A stretch of 51,445 bases of DNA from Ignavibacteria bacterium (GCA_026417495.1 JAOADD010000011.1:1-51445), one strand, 5' to 3'. Shown: positions 36,125 through 45,237, numbered from the stretch's first letter. The notes: generated from the letters alone by a model not told the origin. A program made the numbers and translations.

Positions 36125-37789
36125 ATATTTGTTTTCCTTAACGACAAAAAAAATTTTAATATTATATTTCTTTCGATTGTTTTTTTCCTATCCGTTGTTA
36201 AAATTCCTGCACTTTTTATTACTGATATGCAACCATGGGATGAGGGTATGTATGCAACAAGAGTTGTCTCAATTCACATTAATGGGGATTTTATTGACCA
36301 ATCACAACATTCAATTCAAAAATTCTATTCAGGTTCTCATCCTCCACTTTTGATTTGGGTGGGTTATTTGTTTACTTTAATTTTTGGCCTTAATTCGATT
36401 GTTTTAAAAATAATTCCTTTCATTACTGCTATTTTAAGTATTTACCTATTAATTAGGATTGGCGAAAAAGTTCATTCTTTATCTACTGGATATTTTGCTG
36501 CTATGATTTTCAGTAGTAATATTATTTTTAGTGTATTTTCTAAAAGATTTCAATTTGATATTCCATATAATTTTTTAATATTGTTGGCATTTTACATATT
36601 TATTAAACAATTAGAAAATAGAAAATTCATTTATAACATTTATCTTGGTTTAGTTTTTGGGGCGTGTTTAATGATTAAAATTCTTGTTGGTACTTTTATT
36701 CCAATGATTATTTTTATTACTTATATCTTATTAAAGAAAAAGATTGATTATAAAATTACTGATCTGATTACCTTTTCTCTAATTGGAATAGCAATCGCAT
36801 TACCTTGGCATTTATACATGTATCTAAAATACGGAGATGAATTTTTGAAATGGTTCTTTTTCTACCATATTTACGAAAGAGCATTTTTCGGTGTAGAATA
36901 CAATGTAAAGTCATCAGGAGTACTATACCATATTAATTATATATTATCCATAATCCCATATAGCATATTAATATTCCCTGCTTTCTTAAAAGATTTAATG
37001 AATTTTAAGAATCTGTCAAAAGAAAAACTATTTATATGGATATGGTTTTTAATAGGGTTTATAATAATTACCTTTTTTAAAACCAAACTGGAAGTATATA
37101 TACTTCTAATTTTATCTCAGACTGCTTTAATAATACCTGAATATTTATATGATTTAAAAAACGCAACCATCAAAGAAAAAGCATTTACACTACTTTTAAT
37201 AGTAATAAATGTATTTTGGGCTCTTACATTTAATAATAGAAACTGGCTTAAAGATTTATTCAAGAGTGATTTTGTTTTCTATTCCATAATTACAGTATCA
37301 TTATTGATATTAATATATATAATATCTTTTCTTATCACTAAAAAAATTAACATAGCTAATATATATTACATCTTTATACTTCTGTTCTTTTTTTCAATAA
37401 ATATAGTACATATGATAGATATTCCTTGGTGGGAAAATTCGTTTGAATTATCATCAGTTAAAAACGAAATTGATAAATCAGGGAAAAAAGATATAATTTA
37501 CATAGCGGGTTTATATGAAAACAATCGAGCTAATCCTCAGTTTAGTTTTTACTTTAAAGGATTAAATATTGGTTGGAAAAATTCTGAATATACATATCAT
37601 TTGCTGGAGACAAAAAGATTAGGTACAGAATCAGTTAAAAATTTTCTTGACTCTCTGCCACCTGATAAATATTCAATCATTGTTGAAAGAGATGAGATAA
37701 ACAGAACTGAATATGATGATACAAAGACTTTTATACCAGAAAAATTTAAATTAATTTTAAAAAAACCAGGATATGAATTGTACTGGTAA
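36125..37789 (+). CDS. GT39/ArnT-like polytopic glycosyltransferase, unusual N-terminus
   Basis: A protein of about 550 residues with some ten transmembrane helices. The catalytic-type loop DMQPWDEGMYATR and the loop SGSHPPLLIWVGYLF are typical of GT39/PMT-like transferases. The first ATG (36227) lies inside this loop and would remove helix 1. The frame is open from 36095 and encodes NFNIIFLSIVFFLSVVKIPALFITD just upstream, but has no ATG, GTG or TTG. I give ATA at 36125 as a provisional start. Alternatively a TTG at 36129 in another frame joins through slippage or an indel at the A8 run 36146-36153. It heads the glycan operon. Confidence 0.7.
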   Translation: MFVFLNDKKNFNIIFLSIVFFLSVVKIPALFITDMQPWDEGMYATRVVSIHINGDFIDQSQHSIQKFYSGSHPPLLIWVGYLFTLIFGLNSIVLKIIPFITAILSIYLLIRIGEKVHSLSTGYFAAMIFSSNIIFSVFSKRFQFDIPYNFLILLAFYIFIKQLENRKFIYNIYLGLVFGACLMIKILVGTFIPMIIFITYILLKKKIDYKITDLITFSLIGIAIALPWHLYMYLKYGDEFLKWFFFYHIYERAFFGVEYNVKSSGVLYHINYILSIIPYSILIFPAFLKDLMNFKNLSKEKLFIWIWFLIGFIIITFFKTKLEVYILLILSQTALIIPEYLYDLKNATIKEKAFTLLLIVINVFWALTFNNRNWLKDLFKSDFVFYSIITVSLLILIYIISFLITKKINIANIYYIFILLFFFSINIVHMIDIPWWENSFELSSVKNEIDKSGKKDIIYIAGLYENNRANPQFSFYFKGLNIGWKNSEYTYHLLETKRLGTESVKNFLDSLPPDKYSIIVERDEINRTEYDDTKTFIPEKFKLILKKPGYELYW

Positions 37790-37792
37790 CTT

Positions 37793-38764
37793 ATGTTAGT
37801 AGAAAGAGTAAATATTGAGAATAATAAAAGTTGGAATGAACTCCTAACTAGTAAGTATAACATTTTTTTTGATTATAAATTTTTGAAATATAATATTGAA
37901 TTTAAAAAAGATATTGAATTTCATCATTTAATATTTAAATCAGCGGATCAAAACAAAGTTTTAGCACTTTTAACAGGAAGTGAAGAAATATCTAATACAG
38001 GCAAAGCTTTTTATTCATGTAAAGGAGCAAGTTTTGGCGGCTTTATCTGGAGAGATAAATTAGATGTGTTAGATTATCAAATGGTTATTTCCGCATTGAA
38101 AAAATACTTAATTGCAAATGATTTCAAAACTTGCATAATAAACAATCCCCCGTCGATTTATTTAGATGAATTTAATGAAGAATATGAATACGCTCTCCAG
38201 AAAGAAGGTTTTAATTTAACAAAATACTCCCTAACTAATATTATAAATCTATCAGATTTTGATTATAATAAACTAAAAAATCCACTAAAAAGGTCAATTA
38301 GAAACAGTAGTGAGAAAATTGAGATTAAACTTCTCAGCAAAAATGAGCCCACCACATATATGAAAAAATTTTATAATATACTCTTGAACAACAGAATGCT
38401 AAAAAATATTAGACCCACCCATACGCTCGAGGAATTGTTATATTTAAAAAATAATCTAGAAGATAAAGTTATATTCTTTTCAAGTGAAATAAAGAAAACT
38501 CTTACAGGTATATGTGTTTTGTTTTTAGTTAGAAAAGATGTTATCTTAAACTTTTATCTGGCTACTGATGAAAAATATAAAAAATATAGAGTGGCTGATT
38601 ACCTCTTATATACAACTATAAATTGGGCAAAAGAAAACAATTTCAGATTGTATGACATTGGTACTTCTGATGCAAAAGGTACTCTTATAGAAGGATTGTA
38701 TAAATTTAAGAAAAAATTCAGGGCATTTGGATATCTTAGAAAATCTTATTCAATAAATTTTTAA
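37793..38764 (+). CDS. FemAB/GNAT-like acyltransferase family protein
   Basis: A 323-residue cytoplasmic protein with the two-lobed FemAB/BioF2-like layout. The N-terminal half includes FYSCKGASFGGFIWRDKLDVLDYQMVISAL. The C-terminal lobe includes LTGICVLFLVRKDVILNFYLATDEKYKKYRVADYLLYTTINWAKENNFRLYDIGTSDAKG, as in proteins that transfer aminoacyl or acyl groups. In glycan loci such proteins may add an amino acid or acyl group to a sugar; the substrate here is unknown. It follows the GT39 gene by 3 bases and precedes the SDR gene by 3 bases. Confidence 0.65.
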   Translation: MLVERVNIENNKSWNELLTSKYNIFFDYKFLKYNIEFKKDIEFHHLIFKSADQNKVLALLTGSEEISNTGKAFYSCKGASFGGFIWRDKLDVLDYQMVISALKKYLIANDFKTCIINNPPSIYLDEFNEEYEYALQKEGFNLTKYSLTNIINLSDFDYNKLKNPLKRSIRNSSEKIEIKLLSKNEPTTYMKKFYNILLNNRMLKNIRPTHTLEELLYLKNNLEDKVIFFSSEIKKTLTGICVLFLVRKDVILNFYLATDEKYKKYRVADYLLYTTINWAKENNFRLYDIGTSDAKGTLIEGLYKFKKKFRAFGYLRKSYSINF

Positions 38765-38767
38765 AGA

Positions 38768-39739
38768 ATGAAAATACCAAAAGGAAAAAGAATATTACTC
38801 ACTGGTGGTGCTGGATTTATTGGCAGTAGCATTGCAGAAATCTTAGCAAAAGAAAATCAAATTTTAATTTATGATACCTTAAATCGTGACTCATTAAGGT
38901 ATAAAAAAATTAATAAAAATAACCTTGTTTTGGTAAAAGGAGATGTGAGAGATCTTCAGCACTTAAAATCTGTTTGCGAAAGTTTTAAACCGCAAATTGC
39001 CATGCATTTAGCTGCTGTTGCAGGAGTTGATACCGTAATTAAAGCTCCGATAGAAACGATGGAAGTAAATATTCAAGGAACATTTAATTTCCTTAAAGCT
39101 TTAGAAAAATATAGCTCAAAACTTGAGCGGGTCATAAATTTTTCTACAAGTGAAGTCTTGGGCTCTTATGCTTATAAATCAACTGAAAAATCCAACACAA
39201 ATTTTGCTCCAGTAGGAGAAGCAAGATGGACTTATTCTGTTAGCAAAGTTGCTGGTGAGCATTTGACATATAGTTATTACAAGGTAAAAGAATATCCTTG
39301 CGTGACGATTAGACCTTTTAATATATATGGACCAGGTCAAATCGGAGAAGGTGCTATTCAAATTTTTATCAAAAACGCAATTAAAAATAAAACTATTGAA
39401 ATACATGGAGATGGTGACCAGATTAGGTCATGGTGCTATATAGATGATATTTGTCAGGGGATATTGCTTGCAATTGAAAAGAAAGAAGCATTAGGAGAAA
39501 TATTCAACATAGGAAATCCAAAAGGAACAATAACAATAAGTTCTCTTGCTGAAAAAGTAGTATCAATATGTAAATCAAAATCAAAGATTAAATATGTACC
39601 AAAAACTTATGTTGATGTTGAGTTAAGAATCCCAAGTATAGAGAAAGCAACAAACTTATTGGGATATAGACCTAAAGTCGATTTAGATGAAGGTATAAGG
39701 AGAACTTATAATTGGTACAAAAAATGGTTCAAGGATTAA
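38768..39739 (+). CDS. NAD-dependent nucleotide-sugar SDR, ArnA-decarboxylase-like
   Basis: A 323-residue extended SDR. It has a Rossmann GGAGFIGS (about 13-20), catalytic S-T-S-E-V (FSTSEVLG) and Y-x-x-x-K in RWTYSVSKVAGEHL, then RPFNIYGPG, FNIGNP, and the C-terminal DVELRIPSIEKATNLLGYRPKVDLDEGI. From memory this series matches the C-terminal half of ArnA (TSEVYG, RWIYSVSK, RPFN, IINIGNP, DVEHRKPSI with Arg619), although other TSE-type SDRs such as UXS and LegB share much of it. It could be a UDP-glucuronate decarboxylase, dehydratase or epimerase. The downstream formyltransferase begins inside its 3' end. Confidence 0.8.
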   Translation: MKIPKGKRILLTGGAGFIGSSIAEILAKENQILIYDTLNRDSLRYKKINKNNLVLVKGDVRDLQHLKSVCESFKPQIAMHLAAVAGVDTVIKAPIETMEVNIQGTFNFLKALEKYSSKLERVINFSTSEVLGSYAYKSTEKSNTNFAPVGEARWTYSVSKVAGEHLTYSYYKVKEYPCVTIRPFNIYGPGQIGEGAIQIFIKNAIKNKTIEIHGDGDQIRSWCYIDDICQGILLAIEKKEALGEIFNIGNPKGTITISSLAEKVVSICKSKSKIKYVPKTYVDVELRIPSIEKATNLLGYRPKVDLDEGIRRTYNWYKKWFKD

Positions 39740-40647
39740 AATACTTTTACTTAACCGATGGTATACTTGGATTTATTTGTTTAAAGGGCCTAATTGAAAA
39801 AAAATTAATCCCAGAATTAGTAATAACACATAAGAAATATCAAAATTTAAATATAGAAGAACTTAGTAAGAAGGAAAAAATACCTATATTAATTATAGAA
39901 AATTTAAAGAATCATAATATTAACCTGGGAAATTTCCATTTAGGAATTTGCGTTGGTTTTATGGAGATTCTGAAGGAAGATGTATTTAATGCTCCGCAAC
40001 TTGGTATTTTTAATTTACATTGCGGAAAACTGCCAGATTATAGAGGTAGAGCACCAATATCTAGAGCTTTAATCAATGGTGATAATAAAATTACAATGAC
40101 TATTCATAAAATAGATTCTGGTGTAGATTCTGGTCCAATACTTATCGAAAAAGAATTTTCAGTATCAAATGAAGATGATGCAAAAACTGTATATGATAAA
40201 TGCACTTTATATTCAGCTGATTTAATAGAAAAAGCTTTTAGGATTATAAGACAGAATAATTTTATTTCACATCCCGAAAATATATCTAAAATATTAAAAC
40301 CTCAGATAGAAATTACAAAACCTGCAAACAAAGCAATAACAAAGACAGAAAGAATAATTAATTGGGAAAAATCTGCAAATGAAATTTATAATTTAATTAG
40401 AGCATTGGTTCCCCCCTACCCTTCTGCGATTACATATTATAAAAGCGAAGAGATACTTATTACAAAAGCGAATATAATAGAAAATGAATCTTATAACAAA
40501 AACCCTGGAATAATTGAAAAGGTTGAGAATATGGAAATAGAAGTTTTATGCAGAAAAGGTAGACTAAAGATTTATGAAATAATATATAATGACAAAATTA
40601 CTAATAACTTTTTACAAATCTTCAAAACAGGAGATATTTTAAAATGA
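39724..40647 (+). CDS. Formyltransferase-family protein (ArnA/sugar N-formyltransferase-like)
   Basis: A 307-residue protein with the formyl_trans_N signature GIFNLHCGKLPDYRGRAPISRALINGD (Asn-x-His catalytic pair) and the catalytic Asp in HKIDSGVDSGPIL. The C-terminal domain INWEKSANEIYNLIRALVPPYPSAITYY is like that of ArnA and Fmt. In this glycan operon a UDP-amino-sugar N-formyltransferase is more likely than tRNA formylation. I choose ATG 39724 (16-base overlap with the SDR gene); a TTG at 39712 is possible. SDR plus formyltransferase in series mirror the two halves of bifunctional ArnA, but the order is reversed and no fusion is present. Confidence 0.8.
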   Translation: MVQGLKYFYLTDGILGFICLKGLIEKKLIPELVITHKKYQNLNIEELSKKEKIPILIIENLKNHNINLGNFHLGICVGFMEILKEDVFNAPQLGIFNLHCGKLPDYRGRAPISRALINGDNKITMTIHKIDSGVDSGPILIEKEFSVSNEDDAKTVYDKCTLYSADLIEKAFRIIRQNNFISHPENISKILKPQIEITKPANKAITKTERIINWEKSANEIYNLIRALVPPYPSAITYYKSEEILITKANIIENESYNKNPGIIEKVENMEIEVLCRKGRLKIYEIIYNDKITNNFLQIFKTGDILK

Positions 40648-41381
40648 GAATAATTGATGGGCACACACATATAGGTAAATGGTCAGAACAATTTTATAAT
40701 TATGAAACCACAGTAGATGAAGCTATTGAGGTATTTAAAAGGAATAATATAGAAGCAGCTGTATGTTTTCCTTCTGACAAAACGGAAAATGAACATTTAT
40801 TAAAAGAAGTAAAACAAAGATCAGATTTTAAATTTTACTTTACTGCTTGGATAAATCCAGAGAATAAAAATTTAATGAACTTTCTATTAGACAATATTAA
40901 AGATATATATTTTATAAAAATACATCCATCATTAAACAGAAGAAAAATAACCGACGAACTTTTTAAACCATTTATAGAATATTCAATAAATTTCCATAAA
41001 CCAATTATAGTACATTGTGGAAGATGGACAGAAATTGCAGGATATCAACATCCACTTGAACTTGCTGATAAAAATCCTGAATTAAAAATAATTCTTGCAC
41101 ATTTAGGTGGTGACCAACCAAATTTATGTATTCCTTGTGCTAAGCAAATTAAAGAAAGAAAATTAGAAAATGTCTATCTAGGTACAGAATCAGTAAGAGA
41201 GTTTTATTTCGTACATCAAGTAATAAAAATTGTGGGAGCTGAAAAAGTCATATTTGGTAGTGACTATAATCTTGGATTACCAGATATGTATATTCCTCTC
41301 ATTAACTCTTTGAATCTTACTGAAATAGAAAAAGAAAAAATATTTTCGGGTAATATATTATCACTGATAAATGAGAAATAA
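40644..41381 (+). CDS. Amidohydrolase-family (TIM-barrel) metal hydrolase
   Basis: A 245-residue member of the amidohydrolase-2/ACMSD-like group. It starts MRIIDGHTHIG, a His-x-His metal site, followed by FIKIHPS, PIIVHCGRW, IILAHLGGD and the C-terminal metal Asp in VIFGSDYNLGLP. Such enzymes act as decarboxylases or hydrolases on small molecules; the substrate is unknown. The ATG overlaps the formyltransferase stop by four bases (ATGA). Its position between the formyltransferase and a glycosyltransferase suggests a modification or deacylation step, but that is inference. Confidence 0.78.
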   Translation: MRIIDGHTHIGKWSEQFYNYETTVDEAIEVFKRNNIEAAVCFPSDKTENEHLLKEVKQRSDFKFYFTAWINPENKNLMNFLLDNIKDIYFIKIHPSLNRRKITDELFKPFIEYSINFHKPIIVHCGRWTEIAGYQHPLELADKNPELKIILAHLGGDQPNLCIPCAKQIKERKLENVYLGTESVREFYFVHQVIKIVGAEKVIFGSDYNLGLPDMYIPLINSLNLTEIEKEKIFSGNILSLINEK

Positions 41382-42456
41382 ATCAATATTACACATTGCT
41401 CCTCAAAACTTCGCAGGTATGCCAATGGATTTTGTTTTAATGCATAGAAAACATGGTTATAAATCCAATCTAATCACCCTCTATAAAGAATCATCAGATT
41501 TCGAAAGTGATATAAAAATTAATTTAAAACTACCCACAGGGAAAATTGCAAACTTTTACCGTAGTAAAAAATTTATAAAGAAATCTTCAAGTCTAAATAA
41601 TAGCATAGATATCTCTTTTAAATATTATAAGCAAAATTTATTTGAAAAAATATTTTTCACTTATAGAGATTGGAAAAATAAGAAAATTATTGAAGAATTC
41701 ATTACTAAGTATAAATTAGAAGATTTTGATATTTATCATTTTGATGGTGGTATGGATTTGTTTAGAGATTTTAGATTCGCAAAAAATATTAAAAGTAAGG
41801 GCAAAAAAATAGTTTCATGTTATTTTGGAAGTGATTTAAGGATTAGAGGAATTTTTAAGGAAATGGAAGAGTTAAGTGACTTAAACCTAACTGTAGAGTT
41901 TGACCACACCAAAATACATCCGAATATAAATTATATTTTTTTCCCTTTTAATTGTGACAATGTACAACCAAAAGAAAAATTAAACCTAAATTTAAAAATT
42001 ATCCATTCACCAACTAATAGATTATTTAAAGGTACTGAAAAAATTTTAAAAGTAATAGATAAGCTAAAGAAAAATTTTAAGTTCGAATTCATATTAATAG
42101 AAAATACTCCAAGAAATAAATTACTTGAAATAAAAAGGGAATGTGATCTCGCAATTGATCAAATAGGAGGATTATTTGGTGGCTCTGGATATGGAAAAAA
42201 TTCTATTGAAAACTTTTCTATGGGACTCCCTACAATAACTGAATTTACAGAGGACTATTTGGACTTTTTACCTGAAAATCCATTCATAACAGCTAATGAA
42301 AATACTTTATATGATGTAATAGCAAATATAATTAACAACCCTGAAATATTAATTGAATATTCCAAAAAAAGTGTAAATTGGTTAAAAAAATATCACTCAT
42401 ACGAATCTGTTAATCAACAATTGATATCACTTTATAAAAAATATAACATATTATAA
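41371..42456 (+). CDS. Glycosyltransferase, GT4-like
   Basis: A 361-residue protein. The N-terminus has the GT-B start ILHIAPQNFAGMPMDFVLMHRKHGYKSNLITLY. The C-terminal half contains IIHSPTNRLFKGTEKILKVIDKLKKNF, IKRECDLAIDQIGGLFGGSGYGKNSIENFSMGLPTITEF and NWLKKYHSYESV, consistent with a donor-binding Rossmann domain. It overlaps the amidohydrolase gene by 11 bases and is followed by the flippase one base after its stop. Donor and acceptor are unknown. Confidence 0.75.
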   Translation: MRNKSILHIAPQNFAGMPMDFVLMHRKHGYKSNLITLYKESSDFESDIKINLKLPTGKIANFYRSKKFIKKSSSLNNSIDISFKYYKQNLFEKIFFTYRDWKNKKIIEEFITKYKLEDFDIYHFDGGMDLFRDFRFAKNIKSKGKKIVSCYFGSDLRIRGIFKEMEELSDLNLTVEFDHTKIHPNINYIFFPFNCDNVQPKEKLNLNLKIIHSPTNRLFKGTEKILKVIDKLKKNFKFEFILIENTPRNKLLEIKRECDLAIDQIGGLFGGSGYGKNSIENFSMGLPTITEFTEDYLDFLPENPFITANENTLYDVIANIINNPEILIEYSKKSVNWLKKYHSYESVNQQLISLYKKYNIL

Positions 42457-42457
42457 A

Positions 42458-43945
42458 GTGGAAGAGAAAAAATCCCATATAAAAAACTTGTTTTCACAAA
42501 CAGTAATTTATGGATTCGGACTATTTATTAACAGATTTATTTCATTACTATTAATCCCACTCTATACATATTACTTTTTACCAGAAGAACTTGGTATATT
42601 CAATGTAATAAATTCCATCTGGCTTATTGCAGGTATATTCTTTGTATATGGAATGGATACTTCTTTTATTAAATTCTTTGCTACTGATAAGTCGCTTGAA
42701 GAGAAACAAATTACTTATTCAACCACAATGATATTGCTCACTTGTACTTCTATTGTTTTCTCATTAATTATATATTATTTTTCCAATGATATAAATATAC
42801 TGCTGAAATTAAATACTGGTACAAATTCCATCTTACTTTTGAAATTGATGTGCCTTGTATTATTGGTAGATACAATCTATAGATTCCCATTACTTCTATT
42901 ACGGGCAGAATTACAAGCGAAAAAATACTTTCTTGCAAACCTCATTTCGGTCATAATAAACATTGTAGCAAATTTTATTTTGATTATATTTTTAAGACAA
43001 GGTGTTGAAGCAATTTTTTATAGTTATATAATTTCTTGCATTATAACATTAATAGTTACATTACTGTTAACTAAAAAATACTTGAGATTAAGATTTTCAT
43101 TTGAGAAAGCAAAAAATCTTATAACCTTTGGTAATAAATTTATCTATATAGGGCTTTTTATTTTATTTATTGATGTCTCAGATAGATTTTTCATAAAATA
43201 TTTATTAAATGATTCAGAGGTTGGTATTTACAGCGCAAATTATAAACTCGCTGCAGGTATGTCACTTATAATTGCTGGCTTTAGATTTGCATGGACACCT
43301 TACTTTTTGAACTTAACAGAACATCCAGATAACAAAAATATCTTATCAAGAGTATTTACATATTATGTATTTTCAGGTTTAACACTTTTGTTTATTTTCA
43401 TTTCTTTTTTACCTCCCATAGTTAAATTTAAAGTTGGAAACTTCTCAATCTTGAATGAAAATTATTGGGAAGGATTAAAAATTCTACCATATATTTTATC
43501 TGCATATTTCTTCTCGGGTATTTTTTCAAACCTTTATGCAGCTCCTTTTTTCTCAGAAAAGACTTATATCATACTTGTCGTAACTTTTATAGGATTCATT
43601 GTCAATTTTATTTTCAACATTTTACTAATACAAAAATTTGGAATCATTGGAGCTGCACAATCTACGCTTATTGCTTATTTCGTTATGTCGATTTTTCTTT
43701 ATGTACTATCTCAAAAAGTGTATAAAATAAATTATCAATGGAACAAAGTCATACAAATTGTTATTATTTTTACATTTGGATTTCTTACTTCTTTTTTCAT
43801 GAAAAAATACTTTTTACATTCTGACATTGGAGTCTCATTTTTTGCAGACATAATCTTACTAACTATAATTATAACAATTTTACACAAATCAAAAATATTT
43901 GAATTAACAAAGTTTGGGGAAATTTTCAAACTAAAACCTAAATAA
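42458..43945 (+). CDS. Oligosaccharide flippase (Wzx/MOP family)
   Basis: A 495-residue membrane protein with about 12-14 hydrophobic helices. The N-terminus KNLFSQTVIYGFGLFINRFISLLLIPLYTYYFLPEELGIFNVINS is the typical MOP/Wzx opening (polysaccharide biosynthesis protein). It starts with GTG one base after the preceding glycosyltransferase stop. It probably flips a lipid-linked oligosaccharide built by the upstream genes. It closes the glycan operon. No Wzy polymerase or O-antigen ligase was recognised in the window. Confidence 0.85.
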   Translation: MEEKKSHIKNLFSQTVIYGFGLFINRFISLLLIPLYTYYFLPEELGIFNVINSIWLIAGIFFVYGMDTSFIKFFATDKSLEEKQITYSTTMILLTCTSIVFSLIIYYFSNDINILLKLNTGTNSILLLKLMCLVLLVDTIYRFPLLLLRAELQAKKYFLANLISVIINIVANFILIIFLRQGVEAIFYSYIISCIITLIVTLLLTKKYLRLRFSFEKAKNLITFGNKFIYIGLFILFIDVSDRFFIKYLLNDSEVGIYSANYKLAAGMSLIIAGFRFAWTPYFLNLTEHPDNKNILSRVFTYYVFSGLTLLFIFISFLPPIVKFKVGNFSILNENYWEGLKILPYILSAYFFSGIFSNLYAAPFFSEKTYIILVVTFIGFIVNFIFNILLIQKFGIIGAAQSTLIAYFVMSIFLYVLSQKVYKINYQWNKVIQIVIIFTFGFLTSFFMKKYFLHSDIGVSFFADIILLTIIITILHKSKIFELTKFGEIFKLKPK

Positions 43946-44000
43946 TGTAATATCAATATTTACATTTACCTTTTAAAGTATTACTTGAAAAATTTTTCAC

Positions 44001-44031
44001 TTGACATATATTTTTAATGCAATTATATTTG
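44001..44031 (+). promoter_or_regulatory. Promoter of the small secreted protein gene
   Basis: TTGACA at 44001-44006, a 17-base spacer, then TATATTTG at 44024-44031. This is the best promoter match in the window, satisfying both sigma-70 spacing and the Bacteroidota TAnnTTTG box. The predicted transcript start is near 44036, leaving a leader of about 15 bases before the ATG at 44051. Confidence 0.65.
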
Positions 44032-44050
44032 CTGTTAAATAATCTTCGGT

Positions 44051-44542
44051 ATGAGGAAATTAAGGTTTCTACTTTTATCAATCATCATCATTTTAAGTAT
44101 TAATTTAAAGGTCTCAGGGCAAGCATCAAGTTTTTCTGATGTTTATACAATTGAGGTCGAGGTATTTATGGGTATGCTTGACGGTATATTTTCTGATGAT
44201 ATGATTGATGAAATAACATATTTTTTACCAGAACATTTATATATAATTAATTTTAACATTGGAGATTTTTCAGGGGATGGACTAAATGACATAGTCATTT
44301 CTTATAATGATGAAACTTGTAAAAAAAATACATACAAAGTTTTACTTTTGATTAATGATGAAGATACTTTTATTGTAGGTGGGGTATTTCAATATGGATG
44401 GTATTATACTCCTTATGATATATCTTTTTCTATAAAGGATAATATATGTTATATTTCCCACATAGAAAAAGGTAAATGGGTTTTTACAGGTTTCTCTTAC
44501 AAAAATGATAAACTAGTAAATGTAGTTGAAGAGTATTTCTAA
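44051..44542 (+). CDS. Small secreted protein with one FG-GAP-like motif
   Basis: A 163-residue protein with a clear signal peptide (residues 1-24, hydrophobic LLLSIIIILSINL, cleavage near VSGQ). The mature part has one Ca-binding-type IGDFSGDGLNDIVISYND segment (about 75-92), as in FG-GAP/VCBS repeats, with aromatic-rich strands afterwards. No family is recognised. It has its own strong promoter and lies alone between the glycan operon and hsp20. Confidence 0.7.
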   Translation: MRKLRFLLLSIIIILSINLKVSGQASSFSDVYTIEVEVFMGMLDGIFSDDMIDEITYFLPEHLYIINFNIGDFSGDGLNDIVISYNDETCKKNTYKVLLLINDEDTFIVGGVFQYGWYYTPYDISFSIKDNICYISHIEKGKWVFTGFSYKNDKLVNVVEEYF

Positions 44543-44706
44543 GTTAATTTTTTATCTCCATAAAAATTAATTATACTTAGGGGAAATTTCTCTTAAAAAG
44601 AAAATATTTACTCAGAAAAGAAAAATATTTCACCCTTAATTATTTTTATTAAAATATAAATGAAAAAAAATTCACATATTATCAAAAATTTTTCTCTTCT
44701 ATTGTT

Positions 44707-44724
44707 TTGGCACAGAGATTGCAA
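44707..44724 (+). promoter_or_regulatory. Sigma-54 (-24/-12) promoter before hsp20
   Basis: TTTGGCACAGAGATTGCA: GG at 44709-44710 and GC at 44721-44722 have the exact 12-base spacing of the -24/-12 elements, and TGGCAC-N5-TTGCA matches the RpoN consensus except for A instead of G after TGGCAC. The predicted start is near 44734, giving a 36-base leader with the strong ribosome site AGGAAGGAGG (44751-44760). A weaker TTGTTT/TATAAA pair with an 18-base spacer overlaps it. Direct repeats GAAAATATTTACTC (44600-44613) and GAAAAATATTTCACC (44620-44634) upstream could be activator sites. Confidence 0.6.
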
Positions 44725-44769
44725 TTATAAAGTGAACAAAAAAATAATAAAGGAAGGAGGTAATAAACT

Positions 44770-45216
44770 ATGAAAAACTTAATAAAATTTAGAAAAGATG
44801 ATGATCTTTTCAATATTAGTGATACATTCCGTTCACTTTTCGAACATCCATTCTTCTCATTTAGAAACGAACTTTTCAATGTATCCAACTATTCTCCAAG
44901 GACACGAATAACAGAAGATAGAGATAATTTCTATATCTTTATGGAGATGCCTGGTATTTCAAAGGATGATGTGAAGATTACATTAGAAAATGATACTTTG
45001 ACGGTGTCCGGAGTTAAGAAGCAACAACAAAAGTCTGAAGATGCGAACTTGATTATGAATGAGATATTTTATGGTGAATTTTGCAGAAGCTTTAATGTAT
45101 CTAAAGATGTTAAAACCGATGCGATTGAAGCTGATTTCAAAGACGGAGTTTTAACAATCACTTTACCAAAAGTAGAAGAAGCAAAACCAGTTGTTAAAGA
45201 AATTAAGGTTAAATAA
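44770..45216 (+). CDS. Hsp20/alpha-crystallin small heat-shock protein
   Basis: A 148-residue ATP-independent holdase chaperone. The alpha-crystallin domain spans about 45-138 (RITEDRDNFYIFMEMPGISKDDVKITLENDTLTVSG ... FCRSFNVSKDVKTDAIEADFKDGVLTITLPK), followed by a short tail with V-x-E-I-K-V, a variant I-x-I/V anchoring motif. The N-terminal arm has the FRSLFEHPFFSF region typical of the family. It would hold unfolding proteins for the DnaK encoded next. A very strong ribosome site and a sigma-54-like promoter precede it. Confidence 0.95.
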   Translation: MKNLIKFRKDDDLFNISDTFRSLFEHPFFSFRNELFNVSNYSPRTRITEDRDNFYIFMEMPGISKDDVKITLENDTLTVSGVKKQQQKSEDANLIMNEIFYGEFCRSFNVSKDVKTDAIEADFKDGVLTITLPKVEEAKPVVKEIKVK

Positions 45217-45237
45217 TAGCAAAAAACAAAATTTTAA

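Noticed and set aside
36129-36353. Plus-strand open frame of 74 codons starting TTG at 36129
   Set aside because: It overlaps the GT39 gene in another frame; its only likely relevance is as an alternative start joined by slippage at the A8 run.
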